DNA of 64,000 bases from Oscillospiraceae bacterium (GCA_017427265.1 JAFRTG010000030.1:52458-116457); one strand, 5' to 3'. Counted from the first letter of the stretch, positions 51,462-59,970 are shown. Program-made: numbers and translations. Notes: a model not told the origin generated them from the letters alone.

Positions 51462-52634
51462 TTATTTCTTATAAAGGGAGATCGTATCAGCCCACAGTGC
51501 GGCGGACTTGTTATAGTAGATACGGAATTCCAGCTTGTGGTTGGAATAGTTGTTTCTGAAATCGAAGCAGAAATCCTGGTAGGTGTTGGAGAAGAGGAAA
51601 TCGCTGCGGCGGATCTCTGCACGCTTCAGCACCTTCTGAGCGGTAGAATCAAAGATATCGACTGTGCAGACAACGCTGTCATTAAAGTATCCGTTCGGTC
51701 TCTTGTACAGGTCGTTGGTGTTGATGTCTTCCTTCAGTCTGAACTTCACGGTCTTGTTGCCGACAGAATATGTTTCATAGGGGCCGTAAACCATCCAGCC
51801 TGCACCGTCAGAGACTCTTGCAGACCATACATTGCTGTCCTTTCTGCCGATCTTGTGCGGGCTGAGGCGGCAGGTCAGCGTTCTTTCATGCGTCAGATTC
51901 TGCGAGTATTTGAGCTGGCTCGGGCAGCGATCGACATTCATGCGGTCATAAATATATGCGCCGACCTCCTGCGTATTGCCCGACTGATTCACCAGCGTGG
52001 CCGGCAGCTTCATCACCTTCAGCGGGTCAATGGTCATGGCCTGCCGCTGATAGCCGCCGCTCAGATTTGCCGGATTGTTCAGGCTGATCTGCAGATCCAG
52101 ATGCGCGCCGTAGGTGTATGCACCCCGGCTGCCGGAACCGCCGACCGTGCCGATTTTTGTGGTGGATTTGATCAGATCACCTTTTTTTACATACATATCC
52201 TGCAGATGAGAGTACTGCGAGTAGACCACGATATTATTGAACCGGTGCTCCACAATGATGTGATTGCCCCAGTCGGAACCATTGTCAGGATCTGCAGCGA
52301 TCACCGTTCCCGATGCAACAGCACGGACCGGCGTTCCGCGATTGGCCGCGATGTCAACCGCACCGTGCGGTTTATAATTCCGGATTGCCAGCTTTTCATC
52401 AAAGCAGGATGAAATGCAGTTGGCATTGTTTTCGTTCGGCTTTTCAAACGGCCAGTTGAAGTAACGGGAGCTGGTATCAATGTTCTTTTGAATGGACTCA
52501 TTGTAGCTGTATGCGCACGCAGTGATTGCATTTGCAGAACTGAGAATGCCTGTATCCGGGAGAACTGCGGCTGTTCCGCAGAGCATGGTTACCGCTGCCA
52601 GAGCAATGGCTGTTTTCTTCATAGTATGTTTCAT
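51462..52634 (-). CDS. Secreted M23-family protein with altered zinc site
   Basis: The 390-residue protein has a signal peptide (1-about 36). A LytM-type M23 domain (about 60-215) shows HGAVD (first zinc ligands), YSQYSHLQDMYVKKGD and VGGSGSRGAYTYGAHLDLQI. In active M23 enzymes this last motif reads HxH; here the second, zinc-binding His is Asp. Reduced or altered activity, or a regulatory or structural role, is therefore possible. A C-terminal beta-sandwich-like domain of about 170 residues, unknown to me, may bind wall or polysaccharide. AAAGGA precedes the ATG. Confidence 0.8.
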   Translation of the reverse strand: MKHTMKKTAIALAAVTMLCGTAAVLPDTGILSSANAITACAYSYNESIQKNIDTSSRYFNWPFEKPNENNANCISSCFDEKLAIRNYKPHGAVDIAANRGTPVRAVASGTVIAADPDNGSDWGNHIIVEHRFNNIVVYSQYSHLQDMYVKKGDLIKSTTKIGTVGGSGSRGAYTYGAHLDLQISLNNPANLSGGYQRQAMTIDPLKVMKLPATLVNQSGNTQEVGAYIYDRMNVDRCPSQLKYSQNLTHERTLTCRLSPHKIGRKDSNVWSARVSDGAGWMVYGPYETYSVGNKTVKFRLKEDINTNDLYKRPNGYFNDSVVCTVDIFDSTAQKVLKRAEIRRSDFLFSNTYQDFCFDFRNNYSNHKLEFRIYYNKSAALWADTISLYKK

Positions 52635-52754
52635 AATAAAAATCCTTTCTGTTCAATGATGATTGAAGTTAAAATACGTTATCTCATAAGTGAGAATAAA
52701 TGATACTGAAGCGCCTCAGATTAAATGATGAGAAGTGATCCATGGAATGTGTTG

Positions 52755-52783
52755 ATTATAACATACGCCTGCGCGTTTGTCAA
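52755..52783 (-). promoter_or_regulatory. Sigma-A promoter of the M23 gene
   Basis: Full-consensus TTGACA (52778-52783) and TATAAT (52755-52760) on the minus strand are 17 bp apart. The rest of the 52635-53192 gap contains AT-rich sequence, a weak AAGGCG/CGCCTT hairpin near 52824-52856 and the carD promoter; no gene is seen. Confidence 0.88.
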
Positions 52784-53065
52784 CAAAAAAACTTAATTTT
52801 CAGGTTTCTTTAATGGCCATTTAAGGCGGAATGCACTTTCTTAAATGCGCCTTTTGCTCGCCTGAATGTAAAGTTAATTTATCCGTTTCAAAGCGAAAGA
52901 AAACTTGACGAATTGTCAATTCATATATTAAATGATCCGGACAGGAACCGGCCTGATACACAGCAGCATCAACATTGCGTTTTCTGCCCCAGCACGGTTT
53001 CAACAGCCGAAACGCCGCGGAATCCCGGAAACGGCGCTTTCGGCAAATTTTGTTGAAATTGTCCC

Positions 53066-53094
53066 TTGCCTGTCGTTTTTTTTCGTGCTATAAT
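53066..53094 (+). promoter_or_regulatory. Sigma-A promoter of the CarD-like gene
   Basis: TTGCCT (53066-53071) and TATAAT (53089-53094) are 17 bp apart. Confidence 0.75.
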
Positions 53095-53192
53095 AATAGT
53101 AGTCGGGTTTTGTCCGCTGACAAGCCCAAAACAGTGGCATTCTGCACCGCCGCCCGGTCAGCTTGCCGATCATCACAAAGGAGGACAGCGTC

Positions 53193-53714
53193 ATGAGCCA
53201 GAAGTATGAAGCCGGAATGCATATCCGTTACGGCGGAACGGGTATCTGTTTCATTGACCGTATTGAGGAAGTGCCCTATCCCGGCCCGAAGCCGGTGCGG
53301 CTGTGCTATATTCTCAAGCCGGTCCGCAGTGTCGGGATGGAAGTTTCCGTTCCGCTTGATAACGAAGCGCTCTGCAGCAAAATGCAGCCGCTGCGCTCCA
53401 AGGAGGAAATTGACAGTATGCTGGAGCATGCCGTTCACGCTGAGGATCTGCCGTGGACGGAGGACCGCAAGCTGCGCGGCGCTGAATTCCGGCGGATACT
53501 GTCGGAGGGGGATGCCGGTATGCTGCTGCGCATGATCCGTTCCATTTTGCATCAGAGTGCCGCACTGAAGTCCATCGGCAAGCGCCTTTCCGCAATGGAC
53601 GACAATGCCCGCAAGGATGCGGCGCGTCTGCTCGATGAGGAGTTTGCCTATTCACTCGGCCTGACGCAGGAGGAAGCAGGCAGCTATATCTGCGAAAAGA
53701 TCGGCCGGATTTGA
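53193..53714 (+). CDS. CarD-like transcriptional regulator
   Basis: The 173-residue protein has an N-terminal CarD/TRCF-RID domain (about 5-60: YEAGMHIRYGGTGICFIDRIEEV, then CYILKPV and MEVSVPLD) that should bind the RNA polymerase beta subunit. A helical C-terminal DNA-contacting domain follows (about 70-173). CarD stabilises open promoter complexes. AAAGGAGG supports the ATG at 53193 over an in-frame start 30 bp upstream. No terminator lies before the next promoter, so some read-through is likely. Confidence 0.87.
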   Translation: MSQKYEAGMHIRYGGTGICFIDRIEEVPYPGPKPVRLCYILKPVRSVGMEVSVPLDNEALCSKMQPLRSKEEIDSMLEHAVHAEDLPWTEDRKLRGAEFRRILSEGDAGMLLRMIRSILHQSAALKSIGKRLSAMDDNARKDAARLLDEEFAYSLGLTQEEAGSYICEKIGRI

Positions 53715-53753
53715 GATGCTTTGCCGGAATTGATTGGGATTTACAGAAAACGA

Positions 53754-53782
53754 TTGACAAATTGAAAATTATTGTGTATAAT
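53754..53782 (+). promoter_or_regulatory. Sigma-A promoter of the second dockerin CHAP-like gene
   Basis: Full-consensus TTGACA (53754-53759) and TATAAT (53777-53782) are 17 bp apart, 47 bp before the start. Confidence 0.88.
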
Positions 53783-53829
53783 GGTGATGCAGAGTCCCAT
53801 ACCTTGATCCGGCAGAGGAGTGATCTTTT

Positions 53830-54558
53830 ATGAAGCGAACAGTCATCCGTATGATGACGGTGTTTCTTGCGGCAGTGATCCTGCTGCCGCTGCAGACCGT
53901 TATGACGGCGGCTGCGGCGTCTGAACCGTCAGAGCAGAGCGTGTATGCTGCCCTGATGGCCATGCAGTCAAAATATCCCGAAGGCAAATCCTTCACCAAT
54001 GCGGACAGCTATCGCTGGGAGGCAGGCAGAATGAACTGCAAGGGCTGTGCGGCCTTTGCCGCCATCCTCAGCGATGCGGCATTTGGCAGCCTGCCTGTGA
54101 CGCAATACCGTGACAGTAGCCGCATCCGCGTCGGCGATGTGCTGCGCGTCAATCAGAATACGCATTCGGTGATCGTGCTGGAAACGAAAAGCGATTCTGT
54201 GATCGTTGCAGAGGGCAACTACGGCGGAAAGGTACACTGGGGCAGAAGCATCCAACGGTCACAGTTTTCGGGTGATTCCGAGTTCTACGGCCTCACGCGC
54301 TATACGGATTATCTGCGCGGCGATGTGAACAGTGACGGCGTTGTGGACGTTCATGACCCGCGGCTCGTGCTGGTCGCCTATGTCAATACCGTTGCCAAGC
54401 TGGACAGCGGCCTCAATGCGCAGCAGGCCAAAGCTGCCGACGTAAACGGCAGCGGCAAGCTCGATGCAAAGGACGTTCACCTGATTCTGACTTATTATGT
54501 GCGCAATTCCGTCAACAAGGAGAATGTCAGCTGGGAGCGGGTCATCTCGCATACGTGA
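53830..54558 (+). CDS. Secreted CHAP-like protein with dockerin
   Basis: The 242-residue protein has a signal peptide (1-about 29). A compact domain (about 35-160) carries Cys73 (KGCAAFAAILSDAAFG), His112 (NTHSVIVL) and Glu128-Gly-Asn130 (VAEGN), as in CHAP amidases/peptidases. A type I dockerin follows (about 165-235) with calcium loops GDVNSDGVVDVHD and ADVNGSGKLDAKD. The His-to-Glu spacing (16) and the EGN motif equal those in the larger protein at 16162-17811, so the two are related. It should be displayed on a scaffoldin. AGAGGAG lies upstream of the ATG. Substrate is unknown. Confidence 0.75.
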   Translation: MKRTVIRMMTVFLAAVILLPLQTVMTAAAASEPSEQSVYAALMAMQSKYPEGKSFTNADSYRWEAGRMNCKGCAAFAAILSDAAFGSLPVTQYRDSSRIRVGDVLRVNQNTHSVIVLETKSDSVIVAEGNYGGKVHWGRSIQRSQFSGDSEFYGLTRYTDYLRGDVNSDGVVDVHDPRLVLVAYVNTVAKLDSGLNAQQAKAADVNGSGKLDAKDVHLILTYYVRNSVNKENVSWERVISHT

Positions 54559-54588
54559 GCGGCTCTGCTGCAAATCTGTGATATCAAA

Positions 54589-54642
54589 CGAAAGCTCCTG
54601 ACCGGTCTGTGAGAAAGAACGGTCAGGAGCTTTCGTTTTTTG
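54589..54642 (+). terminator. Very strong intrinsic terminator
   Basis: A perfect 16-bp stem (CGAAAGCTCCTGACCG with CGGTCAGGAGCTTTCG) is followed by six T. Confidence 0.93.
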
Positions 54643-54665
54643 TTTGATTGTGCGTGCGGCGGCGT

Positions 54666-55904
54666 TCAGCCGGTGCTGCCGGGTTTCCGGGCGTTTGCAA
54701 GCATCAGCTTGACGCGGTTTTCCTGATTGACCCGCGTCGCGCCGGGATCGTAGTCAATGGCCGTGATATTGGCGTCCGGATACGCATTTTTGATGACGCG
54801 CATCATGCCCTTTGCCACAATGTGATTCGGCAGGCACCCGAACGGCTGCGTGCAGATGATGTTCTCCGTGCCGGATTCGACCAGCGCGGCCATTTCCGCA
54901 GTAATAAGCCAGCCTTCGCCCATGCTCACGCCCTGGCTGATATACTTGTCCGCGCAGCGGCGGAGATGCTCAAAGTCATGCGGAGGATCAAAGACACCGT
55001 GCTTCTGCACAGCCTTGATCTGCTGCTTCTGCATCGCGTAGATGCCCTTGTAGCCGATGCCGTTTTTCAGCACGCTCTGATCGAGGAAATGATAGAGCTT
55101 GCCGTCCACGGCCGTGCTGATTGCGCAGTACATGACAAATTCCAGCAGCGACGGAATCACCGGCTCGCAGCCCTCGGAGAGCAGATACTCTTCCAGATGA
55201 TTGTTTGCGAGCGGCGAATATTTGACATAAATCTCACCGACAATGCCGACGCGCACCTTGTTCCGGGCTGTGCGCGGAATCGCAGCGAAATCGTCGAGAA
55301 TACGCTTGTAGAGCCGTTTCGTGTGCAGGAAATCCCGTGACTGGAATGCCTTTTCCAGACGGCGCTGCCATGTGAGCAGCAGCTTGTCAGTCGCGCCCTT
55401 CTGCAGCTCGTAGGGGCGGCACTGGTTGGCAATCAGCATCAGCAGGTCGCCGTAAAGCACCGCGTAGAGGAATTTCAGGAAGATGGCAGGCGTCATCTGC
55501 CAGCCGGATTCCGGATCCTTTTCCAGACCGGAAAAGTTCAGCGAGATAACCGGTACCTGCGGGAACTGCTCTGCCAGTGCCTTGCGCAGCAGGTGAATAT
55601 AATTGGAAGCACGGCAGCCGCCGCCGGTCTGCGTGATGAGCAGCGCCGTGCGGTTCGGGTCATAGCGGCCGGATTTGAGCGCTTCCATGAACTGCCCGAT
55701 GACGAGCAGTGCCGGATAGCAGGTATCGTTGTGCACATTCTTGAGGCCCTCGTCCACGACGGCGCGGCTGGCAGTCCGCAGCAGCTCGCAGCGGTAGCCG
55801 TAGGGCTTCAGAATGCTGATGAGCAGCTGAAAATGTACCGGCAGCATATCCGGGACAAGGATTGTATGCGTTTTTTTCATTTCGTGAGTAAACCGGGCTG
55901 ACAT
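54666..55904 (-). CDS. 2-hydroxyacyl-CoA dehydratase (HgdB)-like protein, stand-alone
   Basis: The 412-residue protein resembles the C-terminal portion of the large BcrAD/HgdC-type activase-dehydratase fusions (COG3581). It has Cys in NDTCYPALL, GGGCRASNY and QPFGCLPNH, suited to ligate one [4Fe-4S] cluster, and IDYDPGATRVNQENR at the end. The large fusions of this type are about 1,400 residues; here only this part exists and no ATPase component is in the window. Function in radical dehydration is thus unproven. GGAGG precedes the ATG. It is third in an operon behind two paralogous unknown genes. Confidence 0.75.
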   Translation of the reverse strand: MSARFTHEMKKTHTILVPDMLPVHFQLLISILKPYGYRCELLRTASRAVVDEGLKNVHNDTCYPALLVIGQFMEALKSGRYDPNRTALLITQTGGGCRASNYIHLLRKALAEQFPQVPVISLNFSGLEKDPESGWQMTPAIFLKFLYAVLYGDLLMLIANQCRPYELQKGATDKLLLTWQRRLEKAFQSRDFLHTKRLYKRILDDFAAIPRTARNKVRVGIVGEIYVKYSPLANNHLEEYLLSEGCEPVIPSLLEFVMYCAISTAVDGKLYHFLDQSVLKNGIGYKGIYAMQKQQIKAVQKHGVFDPPHDFEHLRRCADKYISQGVSMGEGWLITAEMAALVESGTENIICTQPFGCLPNHIVAKGMMRVIKNAYPDANITAIDYDPGATRVNQENRVKLMLANARKPGSTG

Positions 55905-55961
55905 TGAAAACCTCCAACTAATACTCTTTACGCTGCGCGCGCGGCGCCGGCATATCTGCGT

Positions 55962-56465
55962 TCAGAAGCGGATGCGGTAGGGGAATCCGATCGCGGCGAG
56001 ATGCTCCGGCAGCACTGTTTCGACCGGGAACGGACGCTGCTCCAGCTTGCCGCTTTTCGTGCGGATCAGTGCGCAGAGCGTTCCGGCCTCGATCTGTTCT
56101 GCCTTGCAGAACTCCGAAAAGCTGGTGCAGAACGCGGAGAACAGATCGCTTTGTGCGGTGCAGAGCGTATATGTTTCGTGCCACTGTGCCGTCCAGAAGC
56201 TCTGCTTCCGTTCATGCGTCAGCAGCGGTTGATCGAAATGTGCTTCCTCGATCCGGCAGAAGCCGCTGACGAGCATCGCATCACCGTCGCGTTCATAGCG
56301 GCCGGAGAGCACATCGAGCCGCGCATAGCTTTTCATCATATTGACATAGGTCTGTGCGATTTCCCGTCCCTGCTGAAAGTGAATGCTTTGCAGATTGATC
56401 TGCTTGGATGTATGCGAATCCGCGTCCCGCCGCAGCGCAGCGGAAAACATTTCATGCGAGCTCAT
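55962..56465 (-). CDS. Unknown protein, second of two tandem paralogues
   Basis: The 167-residue product is related to the next upstream product: SGRYERDGDAMLVSGFCRIEEAHFDQP matches NGDYERLDGHALISGFCKLNEKDFDMP, and both end GFPY(R/Q)I(R/E)F. Helical segments dominate, with no membrane helix or signal. AAAGGAG precedes the ATG. It sits between its paralogue (15 bp) and the HgdB-like gene (57 bp), so all three are cotranscribed. Confidence 0.7.
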   Translation of the reverse strand: MSSHEMFSAALRRDADSHTSKQINLQSIHFQQGREIAQTYVNMMKSYARLDVLSGRYERDGDAMLVSGFCRIEEAHFDQPLLTHERKQSFWTAQWHETYTLCTAQSDLFSAFCTSFSEFCKAEQIEAGTLCALIRTKSGKLEQRPFPVETVLPEHLAAIGFPYRIRF

Positions 56466-56480
56466 TGCGGCAGGCTCCTT

Positions 56481-56972
56481 TCAGAATTCGATCTGGTACG
56501 GAAAACCGAACGCATGGATTTTCTCTTTTTTCGGCTTTTTGAGTGTGACGGGCAGGGTGTGATAGCACAGATTGCCGTCCTTGTCGAGAATCTGCACCTG
56601 AAACGGGTGGCAGATGATATGTTCCTCCTCACAGAGCTGCTTGAACGAGGAGAGGAAGGCTTCAAACAGTTCATTTTCCGTGTTCAGGGAAACGATTTCG
56701 CGCTTGTGGTGCATGAAGCGTTTTTCGCGCTTGCTTGCGGAAAAAGGCATATCGAAGTCCTTTTCGTTGAGCTTGCAGAAGCCGCTGATGAGCGCGTGGC
56801 CGTCGAGGCGTTCGTAGTCGCCGTTGCGGGCAGCGATGCGGGCTTCCTCCTCGATGATGTCGATGTATTTTGCGGCGAGGTTGCGCGCCTGATGATAGCG
56901 TCTGCTGCGGAAATCGGTTTCCATGTCCCCGTGGATTTTGACTTCAGCCTTCAGCTGGTCGATAAATTTCAT
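56481..56972 (-). CDS. Unknown protein, first of two tandem paralogues
   Basis: The 163-residue product begins with a charged helical region (MKFIDQLKAEVKIHGDMETDF, HQARNLAAKYIDIIEEEARI). The shared core GHALISGFCKLNEKDFDMP, a second helix (FEAFLSSFKQLCEEEHI) and a beta-rich end GFPYQIEF follow. It is shared with the adjacent gene product but with no family I know. AAAGGA lies before the ATG. It is the first gene of the operon from the promoter at 57051-57079. Confidence 0.7.
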   Translation of the reverse strand: MKFIDQLKAEVKIHGDMETDFRSRRYHQARNLAAKYIDIIEEEARIAARNGDYERLDGHALISGFCKLNEKDFDMPFSASKREKRFMHHKREIVSLNTENELFEAFLSSFKQLCEEEHIICHPFQVQILDKDGNLCYHTLPVTLKKPKKEKIHAFGFPYQIEF

Positions 56973-57050
56973 TCCCGATCATCCTTTTCGTTTTGCTGGC
57001 ATTCTTTTTTTATTCCGGTATGCTGTTTGTCAACAGCGCATATATAGTTT

Positions 57051-57079
57051 ATTATAACATATTGCAGCGGAAAAGGCAA
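57051..57079 (-). promoter_or_regulatory. Sigma-A promoter of the paralogue/HgdB-like operon
   Basis: On the minus strand TTGCCT (57074-57079) and TATAAT (57051-57056) are 17 bp apart, leaving a leader of about 70 nt. Confidence 0.75.
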
Positions 57080-57150
57080 GACGAGAGACGGATTTTTTCA
57101 TTGCGCAGGGTGCTTGTTTGCACTGGGTGTGCAGGTGCGGGGGTGACAAC

Positions 57151-57216
57151 CCAAGGGGACAGGGGGAGGCGCCGCGAGCGGCTTATCCCCCTATCCCCTT
57201 AGGATTCCCCCCCCCC
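57151..57216. repeat. Long hairpin followed by a run of ten C
   Basis: CCAAGGGGACAGGGGGA (57151-57167) pairs with 57186-57203 with one bulge, enclosing a second perfect stem GCCGC/GCGGC (57171-57182). Ten consecutive C follow (57207-57216). The gap from 56973 to 57439 otherwise holds only the promoter at 57051-57079 and the terminator at 57387-57422. Confidence 0.65.
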
Positions 57217-57386
57217 GAGCCACCGCTTTCCTGATCCTTTGACCCTCTGAACCGCGCCGCAGACGTTTTTCTCATCCGGAAACCACAATCTGTTTTGCCA
57301 AGTTCTGCGGCGAGCCTTCGTATGGGGCACAGTACGTCAAAAAAGCCGGATCAAAAACTTTATTTGGGGGATTGCTTCATCATAAT

Positions 57387-57422
57387 AAAAAGGCGCTGAT
57401 TTCAGTCTCAGCGCCTTTTTTC
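57387..57422. terminator. Bidirectional terminator next to the aldose epimerase gene
   Basis: AAAAGGCGCTGA pairs with TCAGCGCCTTTT around TTTCAGTC and T runs occur on both strands. It serves the leftward epimerase gene. Its left half is identical to the broken terminator at 61251-61266. Confidence 0.9.
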
Positions 57423-57439
57423 ATGATTCAGATTTGCAT

Positions 57440-58444
57440 TCACACTGTGAAGAACCGCTGATTGGCCTCGAATACACCGTGCGGCTTGAGCTCCTGATAA
57501 CCGGAGACCTCTGCCGGCAGATTCAGATTCGGGGCGTCGATCATGGCGGTCATCGGCTCCGGACAGAAATATCCGTTGAAGCCCTTGTCATTCCAGATAA
57601 TCCAGAATTTATATTCCGGGCTGACCTCGTAGCAGATCTTTTTGCCGGACGGCTCGTCCTCTACAATCGCGCCGTAGAATTCCTGACCGTCGAGCTTGCC
57701 TGTCTCAGCCTGATACATGTCATTGTCGAGATTCTGCAGCACCGGGCATTTTGTGCCGTTCCGGTATTCCAGATCGGACAGCTTCAGATCAAGCAGACGC
57801 TCTGTCGGCAGGCAGCGCTCATTGAGCTCGCAGCGCTTGCCGATCGGCACGGTCAGCCGCATATTCTCCGGCTTTGCACCGTCGAGGAACGGCGCCTGAA
57901 TCGTCGTGTGCGTTGCAACAGAGACCGGCAGCGCCTTCTCCGAAAGATTGATGAGCGCAAATTTGTGCTCCAGACCGTATTCGCTCAGTGTAAAGGTCAG
58001 CTCCACGCGGAAGCGGAGCGGCAGATACTGGAAGAACGGGTCCTTTTCGTCGTAGTCATAGGACGTCCGGACGACGGCGCAGTTCTCATCTGCATGATGG
58101 GAGATCACGGTGTGTACCCGCTTGTGCAGGAAGCCGTGGATGTGGTTGTGATAGGGTGCAGCCTCATTGACCGGCAGGTGATAGACCGCGTCAGAGGTTT
58201 TCAGCACACCGTCTGCCAGACGGTTCGGGAGATAGAGCGTCGGAAGCCCCCAGACCTCAGCCGACTGCAGCAGTGTTTCCGGCGTATTGTCCGGCGAAAA
58301 GCGGAAGACATCAATGTTGTTTTTGACATCCCGCAGCCGGATGACATTGGAACCGAGTTCATAGGCGATGTATGCTTCATAACCGCCGGCGGAAAGCATA
58401 ATACATGGCGTTCCGTTCAAAACTGTCTGCTGTGTCGTATTCAT
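57440..58444 (-). CDS. Aldose 1-epimerase family protein
   Basis: The 334-residue protein has the galactose mutarotase beta-sandwich pattern: NVIRLRDVKNNIDVFR near the N-terminus, PYHNHIHGFLHKRVH (about 99-113, with catalytic-type His), THTTIQAPFL, and NGYFCPEPMTAMIDAPNL (about 281-298, with the catalytic Glu). It should interconvert sugar anomers, but the substrate is unknown. GGGAGG precedes the ATG. It has its own promoter and shares the terminator at 57387-57422. Confidence 0.85.
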   Translation of the reverse strand: MNTTQQTVLNGTPCIMLSAGGYEAYIAYELGSNVIRLRDVKNNIDVFRFSPDNTPETLLQSAEVWGLPTLYLPNRLADGVLKTSDAVYHLPVNEAAPYHNHIHGFLHKRVHTVISHHADENCAVVRTSYDYDEKDPFFQYLPLRFRVELTFTLSEYGLEHKFALINLSEKALPVSVATHTTIQAPFLDGAKPENMRLTVPIGKRCELNERCLPTERLLDLKLSDLEYRNGTKCPVLQNLDNDMYQAETGKLDGQEFYGAIVEDEPSGKKICYEVSPEYKFWIIWNDKGFNGYFCPEPMTAMIDAPNLNLPAEVSGYQELKPHGVFEANQRFFTV

Positions 58445-58506
58445 GATACAGATATCCTCCCTTACGATTGTTCCTTAGAACTATATCAGTAATCATCATT
58501 CAATTC

Positions 58507-58535
58507 AGTATAGCATATTTTTATCAAAAACGCAA
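58507..58535 (-). promoter_or_regulatory. Sigma-A promoter of the aldose epimerase gene
   Basis: On the minus strand TTGCGT (58530-58535) and TATACT (58507-58512) are 17 bp apart, about 60 bp before the start. Confidence 0.7.
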
Positions 58536-58624
58536 GTGCCAAGTCGCTTTTTGGCAAAGTGTACGAATATAAATGCAAAATTTGGGCATATCGTAACAGA
58601 GAATTCGTCGAATCCTGCCGACGG

Positions 58625-58657
58625 AAAAACCCCGCCTGCTTTTGACGCAGACGGGGT
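58625..58657 (-). terminator. Intrinsic terminator of the DUF378 gene
   Basis: ACCCCG-CTGC pairs with GCAG-CGGGGT and is followed by TTTTTCC on the minus strand. Confidence 0.85.
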
Positions 58658-58675
58658 GCCTCCGGGAATGGGTTG

Positions 58676-58885
58676 TCAGGCTTCAGCGCGAACCGGGGTA
58701 CGGTCACGGAACAGGAACGAAATACACCAGACGGCGGAGAGCGCCACCAGAATATAAATCAGTCTGCTCAGAACGGATGCGGCGCCGCCGAACATCCACG
58801 CGACAAGGTCCAGTTCAAAGATTCCGACAAGCCCCCAGTTGATTCCGCCGATGACCAGCAGAATCAGTGCCAGCTTATCCCACAT
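58676..58885 (-). CDS. DUF378 family small membrane protein
   Basis: The 69-residue product has two membrane helices (about 3-25 and 38-58) with the family motif LVIGGINWGLVGIF at the first. The molecular role is unknown. GAGGA lies before the ATG. It stands alone between its terminator and the response regulator gene; the 58886-59094 gap shows no clear promoter. Confidence 0.88.
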   Translation of the reverse strand: MWDKLALILLVIGGINWGLVGIFELDLVAWMFGGAASVLSRLIYILVALSAVWCISFLFRDRTPVRAEA

Positions 58886-59094
58886 GATTCAATTCCTCAT
58901 TTCACGGATTTGTACAGCGCGCGTCAGATGCCGCGGCTGCGATGATAGTATATGCGGGATACGCCGTGATATACGGTACACTGCCGGAAAACTGCGGATA
59001 AAGGATTGTAAGATATTTCAGGTTCATTTTAAGTTTTTGCGGTATTGTATATGTAAAGAAACGCTGATCGGCAGATGTTTTGAGGTGGGGGAAT

Positions 59095-59778
59095 ATGATG
59101 AAAGAGATACTGCTGATTGAACCGAACGATTCGCTGAGAGAACTTGTCAGCGAACGGCTTTGCGCTGAGGGCTTTTCGACGGTTGCAGTTGCAAACGGCA
59201 CCGATGCGCTCCGACTTTTGACAACTCCCCGGTTTGAGTCTGTTCTTCTGGAATGGGCTTTGCCGGATATGGAGGGGGTAGCCGTCCTGCGCGAGCTGCG
59301 CACACGCACACTGGATACGCCCGTGATGGTGGTCAGCACCCGCGGGTCCGTGGCCGACCGTGTACTCGCGCTGGACAGCGGGGCTGACGATTATCTGCTC
59401 CGCCCCTTTCACATGGATGAATGCATGGCACGGGTGCGGCGGATGGTACGCACCTACTGCCGCCGCCCGGGCGCAGTTCAGAGCGGCCTGTTCTGTATTG
59501 CGGATCTGACGGTCGATACGAACCATCATGTTGCGACGCGCAGCGGAAAACGGATTCCGCTTTCCGCAAAGGAATGTGCAATTCTGGAATATTTTGCGTT
59601 CCGGGCGGGAAGTACGGTTTCCCGTGCAGAGCTGGAAGCGCATGTCAGTCATTCTGCGCAGGATTCCGCCGTGGTGCCGGTTTATATCCATTATCTGCGC
59701 AAGAAGGTCGATGACGGATATGATCTGAAGCTGCTGCGCACAGTCCGCAGCAAGGGCTATGTGCTGACCGGCAGCTGA
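59095..59778 (+). CDS. OmpR/PhoB-type response regulator with degenerate receiver
   Basis: The 227-residue protein has a receiver domain (1-about 118) and a winged-helix DNA-binding domain (about 130-227, ending RTVRSKGYVL). Two key receiver residues differ from the norm. The phosphoacceptor position reads LLEWALPDMEG where PhoB has LLDWMLP, so Glu53 replaces Asp. The conserved Lys in GADDYxxKPF is Arg (GADDYLLRPF). The acidic pocket is also weak (IEPND). Aspartyl phosphorylation is therefore unlikely, and Glu53 may mimic the active state. No histidine kinase gene is near. GGTGGGGG precedes the ATG; Met2 is an alternative start. Confidence 0.9.
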   Translation: MMKEILLIEPNDSLRELVSERLCAEGFSTVAVANGTDALRLLTTPRFESVLLEWALPDMEGVAVLRELRTRTLDTPVMVVSTRGSVADRVLALDSGADDYLLRPFHMDECMARVRRMVRTYCRRPGAVQSGLFCIADLTVDTNHHVATRSGKRIPLSAKECAILEYFAFRAGSTVSRAELEAHVSHSAQDSAVVPVYIHYLRKKVDDGYDLKLLRTVRSKGYVLTGS

Positions 59779-59912
59779 GCTTGTCCCCCGCCGTCCCTGA
59801 CACCGGAAACCCACCGGTCGGAAATTCCGCTCCGGAGCGGTGACTGCGACGGTTTATATGATATCCGGATGAAAATCCGGTGCGGCGTGCTGCGCTTTGA
59901 CAGGATGCCGGC

Positions 59913-59966
59913 AAAAAAACAAGACATAACCGATGCGGCTTTGCATCTGTTATGTCTTCTTTTTTG
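59913..59966. terminator. Bidirectional terminator between the response regulator and acpP
   Basis: AAGACATAAC (59921-59930) pairs with GTTATGTCTT (59949-59958), with an inner GATGC/GCATC stem. T runs lie on both sides for these convergent genes. Confidence 0.92.
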
Positions 59967-59970
59967 TTTT

